A stretch of DNA of 13,210 nucleotides, from positions 1 through 13,210 of the forward strand of contig JAKBCE010000065.1 of assembly GCA_021808195.1 (NCBI GenBank). Direction: 5' to 3'. This document shows positions 1-6,125 of the stretch, one piece after another; within the stretch, counting starts at the first letter, position 1; each line of letters opens with the position of its first letter. The notes under the pieces are model-generated. The model did not search any database. It worked only from the letters and a program-made list of their open reading frames with translations, and was not told the DNA's origin. This DNA comes from Pseudomonadota bacterium. Its GTDB lineage: Bacteria; Pseudomonadota; Gammaproteobacteria; Steroidobacterales; Steroidobacteraceae. The translations under genes and the position numbers were made by a program.

Positions 1-236
1 GGGACACAACTTCCAACAGCCGTCGGACGTCCTGCTACGCATCCTGACACGACGTCGGTGATGACGTCGTGTCAGGATGCTGCGCAAATGACTTGAACCG
101 ACGGGGTCGCGAGCGTCCGTGCTCGCTCCGTCGTCGGTGTGGTTGGTCGGAGTCGATCTGCAAGACCGCGTGAAGATCGTCGAGGTGGCCGTTCGGTAGT
201 CTGGCGGCATGGCACTATCTCGAAGAGTCTTGCGAG
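1..236. other. Non-coding left flank
   Basis: I see no credible gene here. The short open frames in this stretch have arginine/serine-rich translations typical of chance frames in GC-rich DNA. The stretch lies downstream of the leftward four-gene operon that ends at 237, so it should contain that transcript's 3' end. The one clear structure is the inverted repeat at 39-80, described separately. GACGTC occurs three times close together (26-31, 51-56, 63-68), the last two inside that repeat. Confidence 0.6.
39..80. repeat. Perfect 18-bp inverted repeat (hairpin)
   Basis: The left arm GCATCCTGACACGACGTC (39-56) and the right arm GACGTCGTGTCAGGATGC (63-80) are exact reverse complements separated by a 6-nt loop, GGTGAT. 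A further TGC (33-35) can pair with GCA (84-86) across a 3x3 internal loop. The hairpin lies about 157 bp beyond the last stop codon of the leftward operon, so it could end or stabilise that transcript. No T-run follows on either strand, so it is not a textbook intrinsic terminator. A REP-type palindromic element is the main alternative. The repeat itself is certain; its role is not. Confidence 0.85.
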
Positions 237-935
237 TCACTCGAGCAGGTGCGTATCGCCGCTCGCGAGTGCTTCGCTGAGGGCGGTTTCACGCGCGCGG
301 ATCGTGTCGAGGAACGACAGCTCGCTGCCGAGCCGGCTGAACGCCTGGAAGCCTCGCTCCAGGAACTCCTGCAGTGTGCCGAAGCCGGCGAGGTACGCTG
401 GTGCCCGGGCGGCGCGCAAGGCAAATCCGATCAGGGGCTGGCGGACGGTCCGGGCGAGTTGCTCGCCGACGCGCACGATGAGGTCGATCTGGCGGCGCCG
501 GTCTGCAAATCGTCCCGTGCGCCGATACGCCTTTGCGTAGGTCGTGGAAGAAATCGGACCCGGTTCGAGTACCTGCGCCACCTCGTGATCCAGTTCGGCG
601 GACAGAACGTTCAACTCGAGGGCGTCGAGCAGGACTCCGAGTGCGCTCTGCGGCAGTGTGCGCTCGAGGATGGCCCCGGCGCGCGCCAGATCCTGGTCGC
701 GCCGACGGAAATCCTGCGGGCCGTAGAGGTCGGCGAGGAAGAAGTGCAACGCCGGCGCCTGAGCGGGATCCGAGGCCAGATCTGCGTAGGTGCGGGCGAG
801 GCGCTCGGACTGCCAGGTGCGCAACTGGTGCAGCCGCGAGGTGAGGGCCGCATCCTGGGCCTCGAGGTCCTGCAGTACGCGCATGCGTTCGAGGAGGCGG
901 CCCAACGGGCTGGGAGGTGCCGCTGAGGCGCTCAC
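237..935 (-). CDS. FFLEELY-motif-like conserved hypothetical protein
   Basis: A 232-residue soluble, largely helical protein with no signal peptide or membrane segment. Residues 65-73 read FFLADLYGP, followed by a QDFRRRD stretch. This matches the signature of a gammaproteobacterial family of unknown function that I recall as 'FFLEELY motif protein'; here the usual EE is AD. It is the last gene of the leftward operon. Its GTG start lies 1 nt after the lipase stop, with AAGG about 9 nt upstream, which supports translational coupling and this start over the internal Met18. The helix-rich body has many Arg, Glu and Leu residues and no visible catalytic motif. Its place behind a phasin and two lipases suggests a role in lipid storage or turnover, but that is inference from position only. 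Confidence 0.8.
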   Translation of the reverse strand: MSASAAPPSPLGRLLERMRVLQDLEAQDAALTSRLHQLRTWQSERLARTYADLASDPAQAPALHFFLADLYGPQDFRRRDQDLARAGAILERTLPQSALGVLLDALELNVLSAELDHEVAQVLEPGPISSTTYAKAYRRTGRFADRRRQIDLIVRVGEQLARTVRQPLIGFALRAARAPAYLAGFGTLQEFLERGFQAFSRLGSELSFLDTIRARETALSEALASGDTHLLE

Positions 936-936
936 G

Positions 937-1842
937 TCACGCCGCCTTGCGCAGTTGCATGATCACTGCGTCGAGGGTGCGGTCGCAGAACAGCAGACTG
1001 AGATGCCCCAGGCCGTCCAAGCGGATCGTCGTGGCATGCGCAAACGTCCCGCTCACCGCCGGAACGATCAGGTTGTCATCCGTGCTGTAGAGACAGGACA
1101 GAGGAACCCCGAGGCCGCCGGCCTGAGCAAAATTCAGTGTCTCGAGCCAGGGGGAGTCAGGGCGCATCTGGCGCACCGGGGGGAGCGGCAGGTCGCGCGC
1201 GAGCCGTGTGCCGTAGTGGGGAGTGCCGAGCGTCACGATCTGGTGGAGCAGCTCCGGTCGAACCGCGCGCAGGGCGGCCCGTGCGATCAGGCCGCCCATA
1301 CTGTGGGCCACGAGCGTGACGCGCTCGCCCGTTTGCGCATAGAGCGTTTCGATCGCACGCGCCAGCGTGCCGGCATGAACGTCGAGATCGCCCAGCAGCG
1401 GCTCGAGTGAGACGGCGAGGACCGGTGCGAACCCCGCGGTGGCCAGCTTGCGCTCGAGTGCGCCCCAGATGCGTCCATTGCAGAAGATTCCGTGCACCAG
1501 GAGCACGGGTCTGACGGGCGCATCGGGCGCGTGGCCAACGCCGTTCCGTCGGGGACGAAGCGCGCTCATGGCGAGCACTGCCCGCACCCACGCGACGCAT
1601 TCGCGCATCATCGTGCGTGCCCCCGGGGGTTTACCGTCGGCCCGTGAGACCCATCGGGCGCGCCCGTAGGAGATCACCACCGGCAGCGCTTGCAGCAGCA
1701 GAAAGACGAACACGCCGGCGGAGGCGGCGCCGAGGGTGCGCAGCGCCGTCGGCGTCGCGCAGATCCTCAGGAACCCGACGGCAACAGCGCCTGAACTGAG
1801 CAGCTCGCACAGCAGCACCACTCGCCACAGGAGCGCCGCCAT
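937..1842 (-). CDS. Membrane-anchored alpha/beta-hydrolase lipase/esterase
   Basis: A 301-residue serine hydrolase. Two hydrophobic segments (about residues 5-27 and 38-60) should anchor the N-terminus in the inner membrane. The alpha/beta-hydrolase fold follows: the oxyanion strand VLLVHGIF (113-120), the nucleophile elbow AHSMGG with Ser181, TLGTPHYG (204-211) typical of lipases, the acidic residue in STDDN (Asp255 or Asp256), and GLGH with His280. The full triad is therefore visible. The family hydrolyses carboxyl esters, commonly triacylglycerols. In this operon, stored wax ester or triacylglycerol is a plausible substrate, but nothing in the sequence fixes specificity. It lies 6 nt after the patatin gene and 1 nt before the FFLEELY-like gene. 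No strong ribosome-binding site precedes the ATG, which fits coupling to the upstream gene. Confidence 0.88.
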   Translation of the reverse strand: MAALLWRVVLLCELLSSGAVAVGFLRICATPTALRTLGAASAGVFVFLLLQALPVVISYGRARWVSRADGKPPGARTMMRECVAWVRAVLAMSALRPRRNGVGHAPDAPVRPVLLVHGIFCNGRIWGALERKLATAGFAPVLAVSLEPLLGDLDVHAGTLARAIETLYAQTGERVTLVAHSMGGLIARAALRAVRPELLHQIVTLGTPHYGTRLARDLPLPPVRQMRPDSPWLETLNFAQAGGLGVPLSCLYSTDDNLIVPAVSGTFAHATTIRLDGLGHLSLLFCDRTLDAVIMQLRKAA

Positions 1843-1848
1843 GGCCGG

Positions 1849-3072
1849 TCAGGGCCGGTGGACTCGACGTGCCACCAGCCGCTCGAGCCGCGTGAGCGCT
1901 TCGCTCAGGTGACGCGTCGTCGCCCGTGCCAATGCCGTGCGTTCGTGGAACGCGCTCGAGAACGTGCGTGAACGATCGTTCAGACATCGGCGGTCGAGAT
2001 CGAGTCCATGACGACGCAGGAGGGTGGCAAACGCATCGGCATGCGTGCGCAGGTCGCGCCGCGTGCGCTGGTAGGCATGCTCTGCCAGCGTGTGCCGACC
2101 CCTGTAGCGAAACACGTTGGTGAAGAACATCGTCTCATCGGTGGCGTCCGGCTCGAACAGAATGGTGTCGGCATGTGGGAAGCGTTTTCGAAAGCTCGCC
2201 ATGCCGACCTGCATGCGCGAGTGTATGAGCGTACGGAACGTTTGGCCGAGCAGCATGTCGAGCCCTTCCTCCGCCAGTCGGCGCCGCGGTTTGCCGCGCG
2301 AGGCATCGAAGGGAACGAGGGGGTTGATGCACAGGACGAAATCACAGCCGGCGTCGAGCGCGAGCGAGGCATACATGGTGCGCACCAGCGCACCGTCGAC
2401 ATAGTGTCGTCCGGCAATCTCGACCGGCGCGTACAGGCCCGGTAGCGCGGCGCTGGCGATGACCGCTCGGGAAATCGGAACCTCGGCATGCCGTGGATCA
2501 CCGAACACCACGGATCGGCCGGTGTCGAGGTCCGTGGCCACGACCCGCAATGCGGCGCGCAGCTGGCGAAAATCATCCGTGTGATGCGCGGTGGCGAACA
2601 GCGCGCGCAGGTATTCCTCGAGCGGCCCGTTGTCGAGGGCGGCCAGCGGGATGAGCTTGCTCAGCGTCCCGAGGGTCGCCGGCCAGACACCGCGCAGTGG
2701 CTCGTCCATCCATTGTCTGGCGCCGCTCAGGACCGCGCCGGGTAGGCGCGCGACCCGCCGCACGTAGGTGGCGACTGCCGGTTGCAACAGCAGTCGCGGC
2801 GAGAACGGCACCAGCGCCGACTCGCCCTCGATCAACACCGCGCCCATCCGGGTCGTATCGAACCCGTTGGCAAGGCTGGCGGCGAGCAGCGACCCGGAGC
2901 TCACTCCGACGTACATGTCGAAGTCCGTCAGATTGCGCCCGGTGATCGACTCCTGGATGGCGTGCAGCGCGCCGAGTTCATAGAATGCACCGAGCGGGCC
3001 GCCGCCCGCCAGGGCGATTCCAAACTTCCCTCGGCTCGAACGCCGGCGCAGTGCGGGCTCGAGCGTGAGCAT
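1849..3072 (-). CDS. Patatin-like phospholipase/acyl hydrolase
   Basis: A 407-residue patatin-family protein. An N-terminal strand leads into the oxyanion loop GGGPLG (23-28), then the nucleophile elbow GVSSG with Ser58. The second dyad member is Asp226 in the DGAL motif at 226-229, reached after SRAVIASAALPGLYAPV (201-217), a well-conserved patatin block. Patatins use a Ser-Asp dyad to deacylate phospholipids and, in several bacterial and eukaryotic relatives, triacylglycerol in lipid bodies. There is no signal peptide, so it should act in the cytosol, perhaps on granule surfaces. The region after about residue 330 is Arg-rich and not recognised. It begins 3 nt after the phasin stop, so the two are surely co-transcribed. 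Confidence 0.92.
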   Translation of the reverse strand: MLTLEPALRRRSSRGKFGIALAGGGPLGAFYELGALHAIQESITGRNLTDFDMYVGVSSGSLLAASLANGFDTTRMGAVLIEGESALVPFSPRLLLQPAVATYVRRVARLPGAVLSGARQWMDEPLRGVWPATLGTLSKLIPLAALDNGPLEEYLRALFATAHHTDDFRQLRAALRVVATDLDTGRSVVFGDPRHAEVPISRAVIASAALPGLYAPVEIAGRHYVDGALVRTMYASLALDAGCDFVLCINPLVPFDASRGKPRRRLAEEGLDMLLGQTFRTLIHSRMQVGMASFRKRFPHADTILFEPDATDETMFFTNVFRYRGRHTLAEHAYQRTRRDLRTHADAFATLLRRHGLDLDRRCLNDRSRTFSSAFHERTALARATTRHLSEALTRLERLVARRVHRP

Positions 3073-3075
3073 CGC

Positions 3076-3579
3076 TCAGGGCGCGTGTACCGAGGGCGGG
3101 GCGCCTTTCGCGCCGGCACCTCTGGTGCTCGTGCGGCGCCGCGTCGTCCCGCGGGGCTTCGAGAGTTTGCCGATGTTCGCATTGAGCGTATCGACGCGCT
3201 TGCTGAGGGCTTCGATCTCCTGCCCGCTCGGCACGCCGAGCTGGGTCAGCGCCCGGCGCACGCGGATACGGAACATCTTCTCCAGATTGTCCATCGCGTC
3301 GGAGGCCTGGCCGCGCGCGGCGCTCACGCCCGCGCTGACGTTCTCCTGCAGGTTCTCCACGACACCGCGTACGGCACGAGTGGCGGTTCCGCGCATGCGC
3401 TCGGTGAGCTGCGTGCCCTCGCTGATCAGTTCATCGAGCAGCTTCGGTGCGCCGTTCTGCGCACGGGCGACGGCGCCGAGACCGGCGAGCCAGATCTGGT
3501 GGACGGCTTCGGGCATGCGGGGCGGGGCGGCGCTCGCTTTGGCTCGAGCGGGTTTGCGGGACTTTCTCTTCGCGGCCAT
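3076..3579 (-). CDS. Phasin, PhaF/PhaI-type granule-associated protein
   Basis: A 167-residue protein with three parts. The N-terminus is Lys/Arg/Ala-rich (1-20). A phasin core follows, starting with the conserved IWLAGLGAVARA (29-40), running through an amphipathic helical stretch and ending with LTQLGVPSGQEIEALSKRV (111-129), where PhaI-type phasins carry similar 'LGIPS..D/E-I/V-EALS' text. A short leucine-spaced helix and a basic tail (142-167) close it. The family coats polyhydroxyalkanoate granules; basic tails in PhaF relatives bind DNA. The start is well supported by GAGGG (complement of 3587-3591) 7 nt upstream of the ATG. It is the first gene of the leftward operon. No PHA synthase is present here, while wax-ester genes are, so it may coat neutral-lipid bodies instead of, or as well as, PHA. 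Confidence 0.9.
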   Translation of the reverse strand: MAAKRKSRKPARAKASAAPPRMPEAVHQIWLAGLGAVARAQNGAPKLLDELISEGTQLTERMRGTATRAVRGVVENLQENVSAGVSAARGQASDAMDNLEKMFRIRVRRALTQLGVPSGQEIEALSKRVDTLNANIGKLSKPRGTTRRRTSTRGAGAKGAPPSVHAP

Positions 3580-3711
3580 GACGTTTCCCTCGGTTGACGG
3601 CTTGCGCCGGTTCGGACGTGCGTATTTGCCCTACTGGGTGTCGGCATCTGCCCGAGTACTCTAATCACCAGAGTTTCATCGCTGGATGCGTACTTGCCGA
3701 AGGCGCACATC
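3580..3711. promoter_or_regulatory. Divergent intergenic region, phasin operon and TPR gene
   Basis: These 132 bp separate two genes that face away from each other, so promoters for both must lie here or overlap the gene starts. I find no convincing -35/-10 pair with correct spacing on either strand. A small inverted repeat, ACTCT (3658-3662) and AGAGT (3670-3674) around a 7-nt spacer, is the only symmetry. The phasin ribosome-binding site (3587-3591) and GAAGG (3699-3703) for the rightward gene are both present. Confidence 0.5.
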
Positions 3712-4575
3712 ATGACTGTGAAGAAAGTGAAGTCTCGCCCGGCGCGCGAGTCGAGTGGCACGCGCGGGGCGAACGAGTTGAAGACACGCTGGGAGCGGCT
3801 GCATCGTACGGACCGCGAGCCCTGGCCGGACGAGGCGCTGATTGCGCGCGAGGCCGCTGCGGCGCCGGCGTTCGCCGAGTGGCTGCGCCACTACGGCAGC
3901 GGTCGGAAGCTCGCCGCGGCGCTGCAGGCCGCCTGGGGAGCCTTTCATGCGGGTGAATTTGCCGCGGCGATCGAACAGGGCGCGCCGCTCGGGGCGCTCG
4001 GGGCGTGCGTGGCGAATCGGGCCGCGGCCGTCGAGTCGCTCTACACCGATGCCGGCAATGCCGAAGTCATGGAGTTGCTGCTCGCGGCCGTGGCGCGTGG
4101 CGAAGAGGCCGTGCAGATCCTGGCGGCGCACGCCAATGCCCACTACACACTGGCACTGGTGCTCGGTCGATACAGTCAACGCATCTCGATTCTCAAGGCC
4201 ATTACGGATGGCCTGGCGGGCCGAGTGCGCGCCGAGCTGGAACGCACGCTCGAGCTCGAACCACAGCACGCCGAGGCGCACGTCGCGCTCGGGCTCTACA
4301 ACGCTGAGATCGTGAACAAGCTCGGCAACGTCGTGGCGTCGCTGACCTATGGCGCATCGAGCAAGGAGTCGATCCAGCATTTTAAGCACGCGGTCAAGTT
4401 GGCGCCCCATTCGCCGATCGTGCACATGGAATATGCGTACGGACTGCTGTTGCTCAATGCCGAACGGTACCGGGAGGAGGCCGAGGCGCTGTACAAGACT
4501 GCTGCGGCCACCGAACCGTTCGATGCGATGGAGGCGCTCGATGTCGAGCGCGCCAAGCGAGGATTGCCGCAGTAA
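3712..4575 (+). CDS. TPR-like helical-repeat protein, unknown function
   Basis: A 287-residue protein of unknown function. The ATG at 3712 is preferred because GAAGG lies 8 nt upstream; an in-frame TTG at 3694 would add six residues but has no such site. The N-terminus is basic (1-30). The rest is Ala/Leu/Glu-rich helix, with pairs that look like tetratricopeptide repeats: about 173-203 (ELERTLELEPQHAEAHVALG), 217-250 and 252-283. The ELEP..AEAHVALGLY and KLAPHSPIVHMEYAYGLLL stretches have the TPR small-large-small pattern. There is no signal peptide, so it is probably a cytoplasmic scaffold. It is divergent from the phasin operon and converges on the WS/DGAT gene with 13 nt between stops. 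It may be a lipid-storage accessory, but this is only positional. Confidence 0.78.
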   Translation: MTVKKVKSRPARESSGTRGANELKTRWERLHRTDREPWPDEALIAREAAAAPAFAEWLRHYGSGRKLAAALQAAWGAFHAGEFAAAIEQGAPLGALGACVANRAAAVESLYTDAGNAEVMELLLAAVARGEEAVQILAAHANAHYTLALVLGRYSQRISILKAITDGLAGRVRAELERTLELEPQHAEAHVALGLYNAEIVNKLGNVVASLTYGASSKESIQHFKHAVKLAPHSPIVHMEYAYGLLLLNAERYREEAEALYKTAAATEPFDAMEALDVERAKRGLPQ

Positions 4576-4588
4576 GGGGCCGAGGCGC

Positions 4589-6037
4589 TCAGCGCAGCGC
4601 GGCACCGCCGAGCAGCACCAGGAGCACCAGCTGCTCGAACGCCTTGTGAATCCCGGCGATCAGATCGGTGGGCTCGGGGATGAGCGCGCGGTCGGCGATG
4701 ACGCCGAATTGAACCCGGCCGTGATAGCTCAAGATGCTGATCCCGGTACCGATGCTGCCGGACTGCGGAACCCAGAAGAGCAGCTGGCGGACCGGGACCC
4801 CTGCGATGTGCAAGGCGGCCTCGGGGCCGCGCAGATTGGAGGCGACCAGACTCGCTTTTGCGCTGAAGATCCCCATGGCGAGATCCTCGAGCGGTCGAGG
4901 CAGACTGCCGACGGTGGCGAGCAGTCCGTAGGTGAGCACCGCCTGTTCCGATCCCTTCAGCGCGCGCATGGCCGAGCGAACCTGATAGAGCCGCTCGAGC
5001 GGGTGACGCACGCCGATCGGCAGTTCGACGAAGACCAGACCGAATTGATTGCCGAGTTCGGGCGGCGCGTCCTGACTCGAGCGCAGATCGACCGGAACCG
5101 TGGCCCGCAGCGTCACGCCGTGGGTGTCATCGCCTTGCGCGGCCAAGTGCTGCCCGAGTGCACCGGCGAGCGTCGAGATCAGTACGTCGTTCACGGTGCA
5201 GCCGAGCACTTTGCCGATCGTCCGGACCTCCTCGAGCAGCAGCGGTGCGCCCCACGCGACGCGCCGGATTCCCGACAGCGGTCGTTTCAGACGCGAGGGA
5301 GGATCGTCCGGCAGCACGGCGAGGCGGGCGAGTTCCTCCAGGAGGCCGGCGGCCTCACGGGCTGCTGCGGCCGCGTCCTGGGGGTGCAGTGCCCAGTGCA
5401 GCCCCGCCTCGGCGAGCCGGCGCGGGTCCTGCAGCGCCTGCGAGATCCCGCCCATCCACGCCATCGTGCGCCGGGCGGGGGCTCCCGCGGTCTGACGATG
5501 ACCCCGGCGTGCCGGCGGTGCCGGGTCCTCGCTCAGGCTGAGCAGAATCCTCACCAGCGCGATGCCATCGGCATAGCAGTGATGGATTCGAGCAATGATC
5601 GCGCTGCCGTGTCCGTACCGTTCGACGACGTGGAAGCTCCACAGCGGCCGTCCCTGCGGTAGCGGCTCGCTCGCAAGTTCGCCCACCAGTTGTTCCAACG
5701 CATGCTGTTGTCCCGGCGCAGGCAACGCCGCGGCGAGCACGTGATCGTCGAGGTCGAACTCCGCGAACGGTTCCCACTGCGCCTGCGCGAGCCGCTCGCG
5801 GGGAACACAGCGGAAGCGCCGATGCGCGAGCAGCCGCGCGGCCAGGCGGTCGCGCACCTGCGCGCGTTTCAGCGGCGCACCGAGCACGATCAGCGCGACG
5901 ATGACCATGGGGTTCGTGGCGCGCTCCATGTTGAGGAACGCCCGGTCGACGCTCGACAGGCGCTCGGGCGACAGCGGGAGCGACCTCGTGTCCGGCTGAG
6001 ACTCCTGGCGCATGCGCGCAGTGTGGCGCAGACGCAT
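4589..6037 (-). CDS. Wax ester synthase/diacylglycerol acyltransferase (WS/DGAT)
   Basis: A 482-residue member of the bacterial WS/DGAT family, which uses acyl-CoA to esterify fatty alcohol (wax ester) or diacylglycerol (triacylglycerol) at the inner face of the membrane. The N-terminus has the usual LSSVDRAFLNMERATNPM (27-44). The conserved PLW is at 131-133 and the catalytic HHxxxDG is intact as HHCYADG (152-158). Asn283-Asp284 in TVNDVLIS is the second family motif. NLRGP (401-405) stands where many members have NVPGP. The C-terminal ILSYHGRVQFGVIADRALIP (435-454) is typical. Length fits the family (about 450-500). The start at 6037 is supported by GAAGGGG (complement of 6046-6052) 8 nt upstream; Met9 lacks a site. 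It is divergent from the acyl-CoA reductase gene, its likely alcohol supplier. Confidence 0.95.
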   Translation of the reverse strand: MRLRHTARMRQESQPDTRSLPLSPERLSSVDRAFLNMERATNPMVIVALIVLGAPLKRAQVRDRLAARLLAHRRFRCVPRERLAQAQWEPFAEFDLDDHVLAAALPAPGQQHALEQLVGELASEPLPQGRPLWSFHVVERYGHGSAIIARIHHCYADGIALVRILLSLSEDPAPPARRGHRQTAGAPARRTMAWMGGISQALQDPRRLAEAGLHWALHPQDAAAAAREAAGLLEELARLAVLPDDPPSRLKRPLSGIRRVAWGAPLLLEEVRTIGKVLGCTVNDVLISTLAGALGQHLAAQGDDTHGVTLRATVPVDLRSSQDAPPELGNQFGLVFVELPIGVRHPLERLYQVRSAMRALKGSEQAVLTYGLLATVGSLPRPLEDLAMGIFSAKASLVASNLRGPEAALHIAGVPVRQLLFWVPQSGSIGTGISILSYHGRVQFGVIADRALIPEPTDLIAGIHKAFEQLVLLVLLGGAALR

Positions 6038-6125
6038 GCGCAGCGCCCCTTCGGTTTGTCACGATGCGCCGCCGCCGAGGCCTGCGTAGCGTGCGGACTC
6101 AGGCGCCTACGCCGGAATCGGGTCC
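6038..6125. promoter_or_regulatory. Short divergent control region, WS/DGAT and acyl-CoA reductase
   Basis: Only 88 bp lie between the start codons of the two wax-ester enzymes, so their promoters must be close or overlapping, which allows joint control. Ribosome-binding sites are visible at both edges: GAAGGGG (complement of 6046-6052) for WS/DGAT and GGAA (6114-6117, 8 nt before the ATG) for the reductase. The only symmetry I see is a weak 6-bp inverted repeat, GCGTAG (6084-6089) and CTACGC (6107-6112). No clear sigma-70 hexamers are visible. Confidence 0.55.

Noticed and set aside
249..926. 225-codon plus-strand frame opposite the FFLEELY-like gene
   Set aside because: The minus frame carries a family motif and fits the operon; the plus frame is a mirror.
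2782..3597. 271-codon plus-strand frame over the phasin and patatin starts
   Set aside because: It crosses two genes with clear motifs on the other strand and has no ribosome-binding site.
3676..4605. 309-codon minus-strand frame opposite the TPR-like gene
   Set aside because: The plus frame has TPR-like helical patterning and a ribosome-binding site; the minus frame is Arg/Gly/Gln-rich without pattern and overlaps the end of the WS/DGAT gene.
4349..5662. 437-codon plus-strand frame opposite WS/DGAT
   Set aside because: It overlaps both the TPR-like gene and the well-supported WS/DGAT gene, and its translation has no domain.
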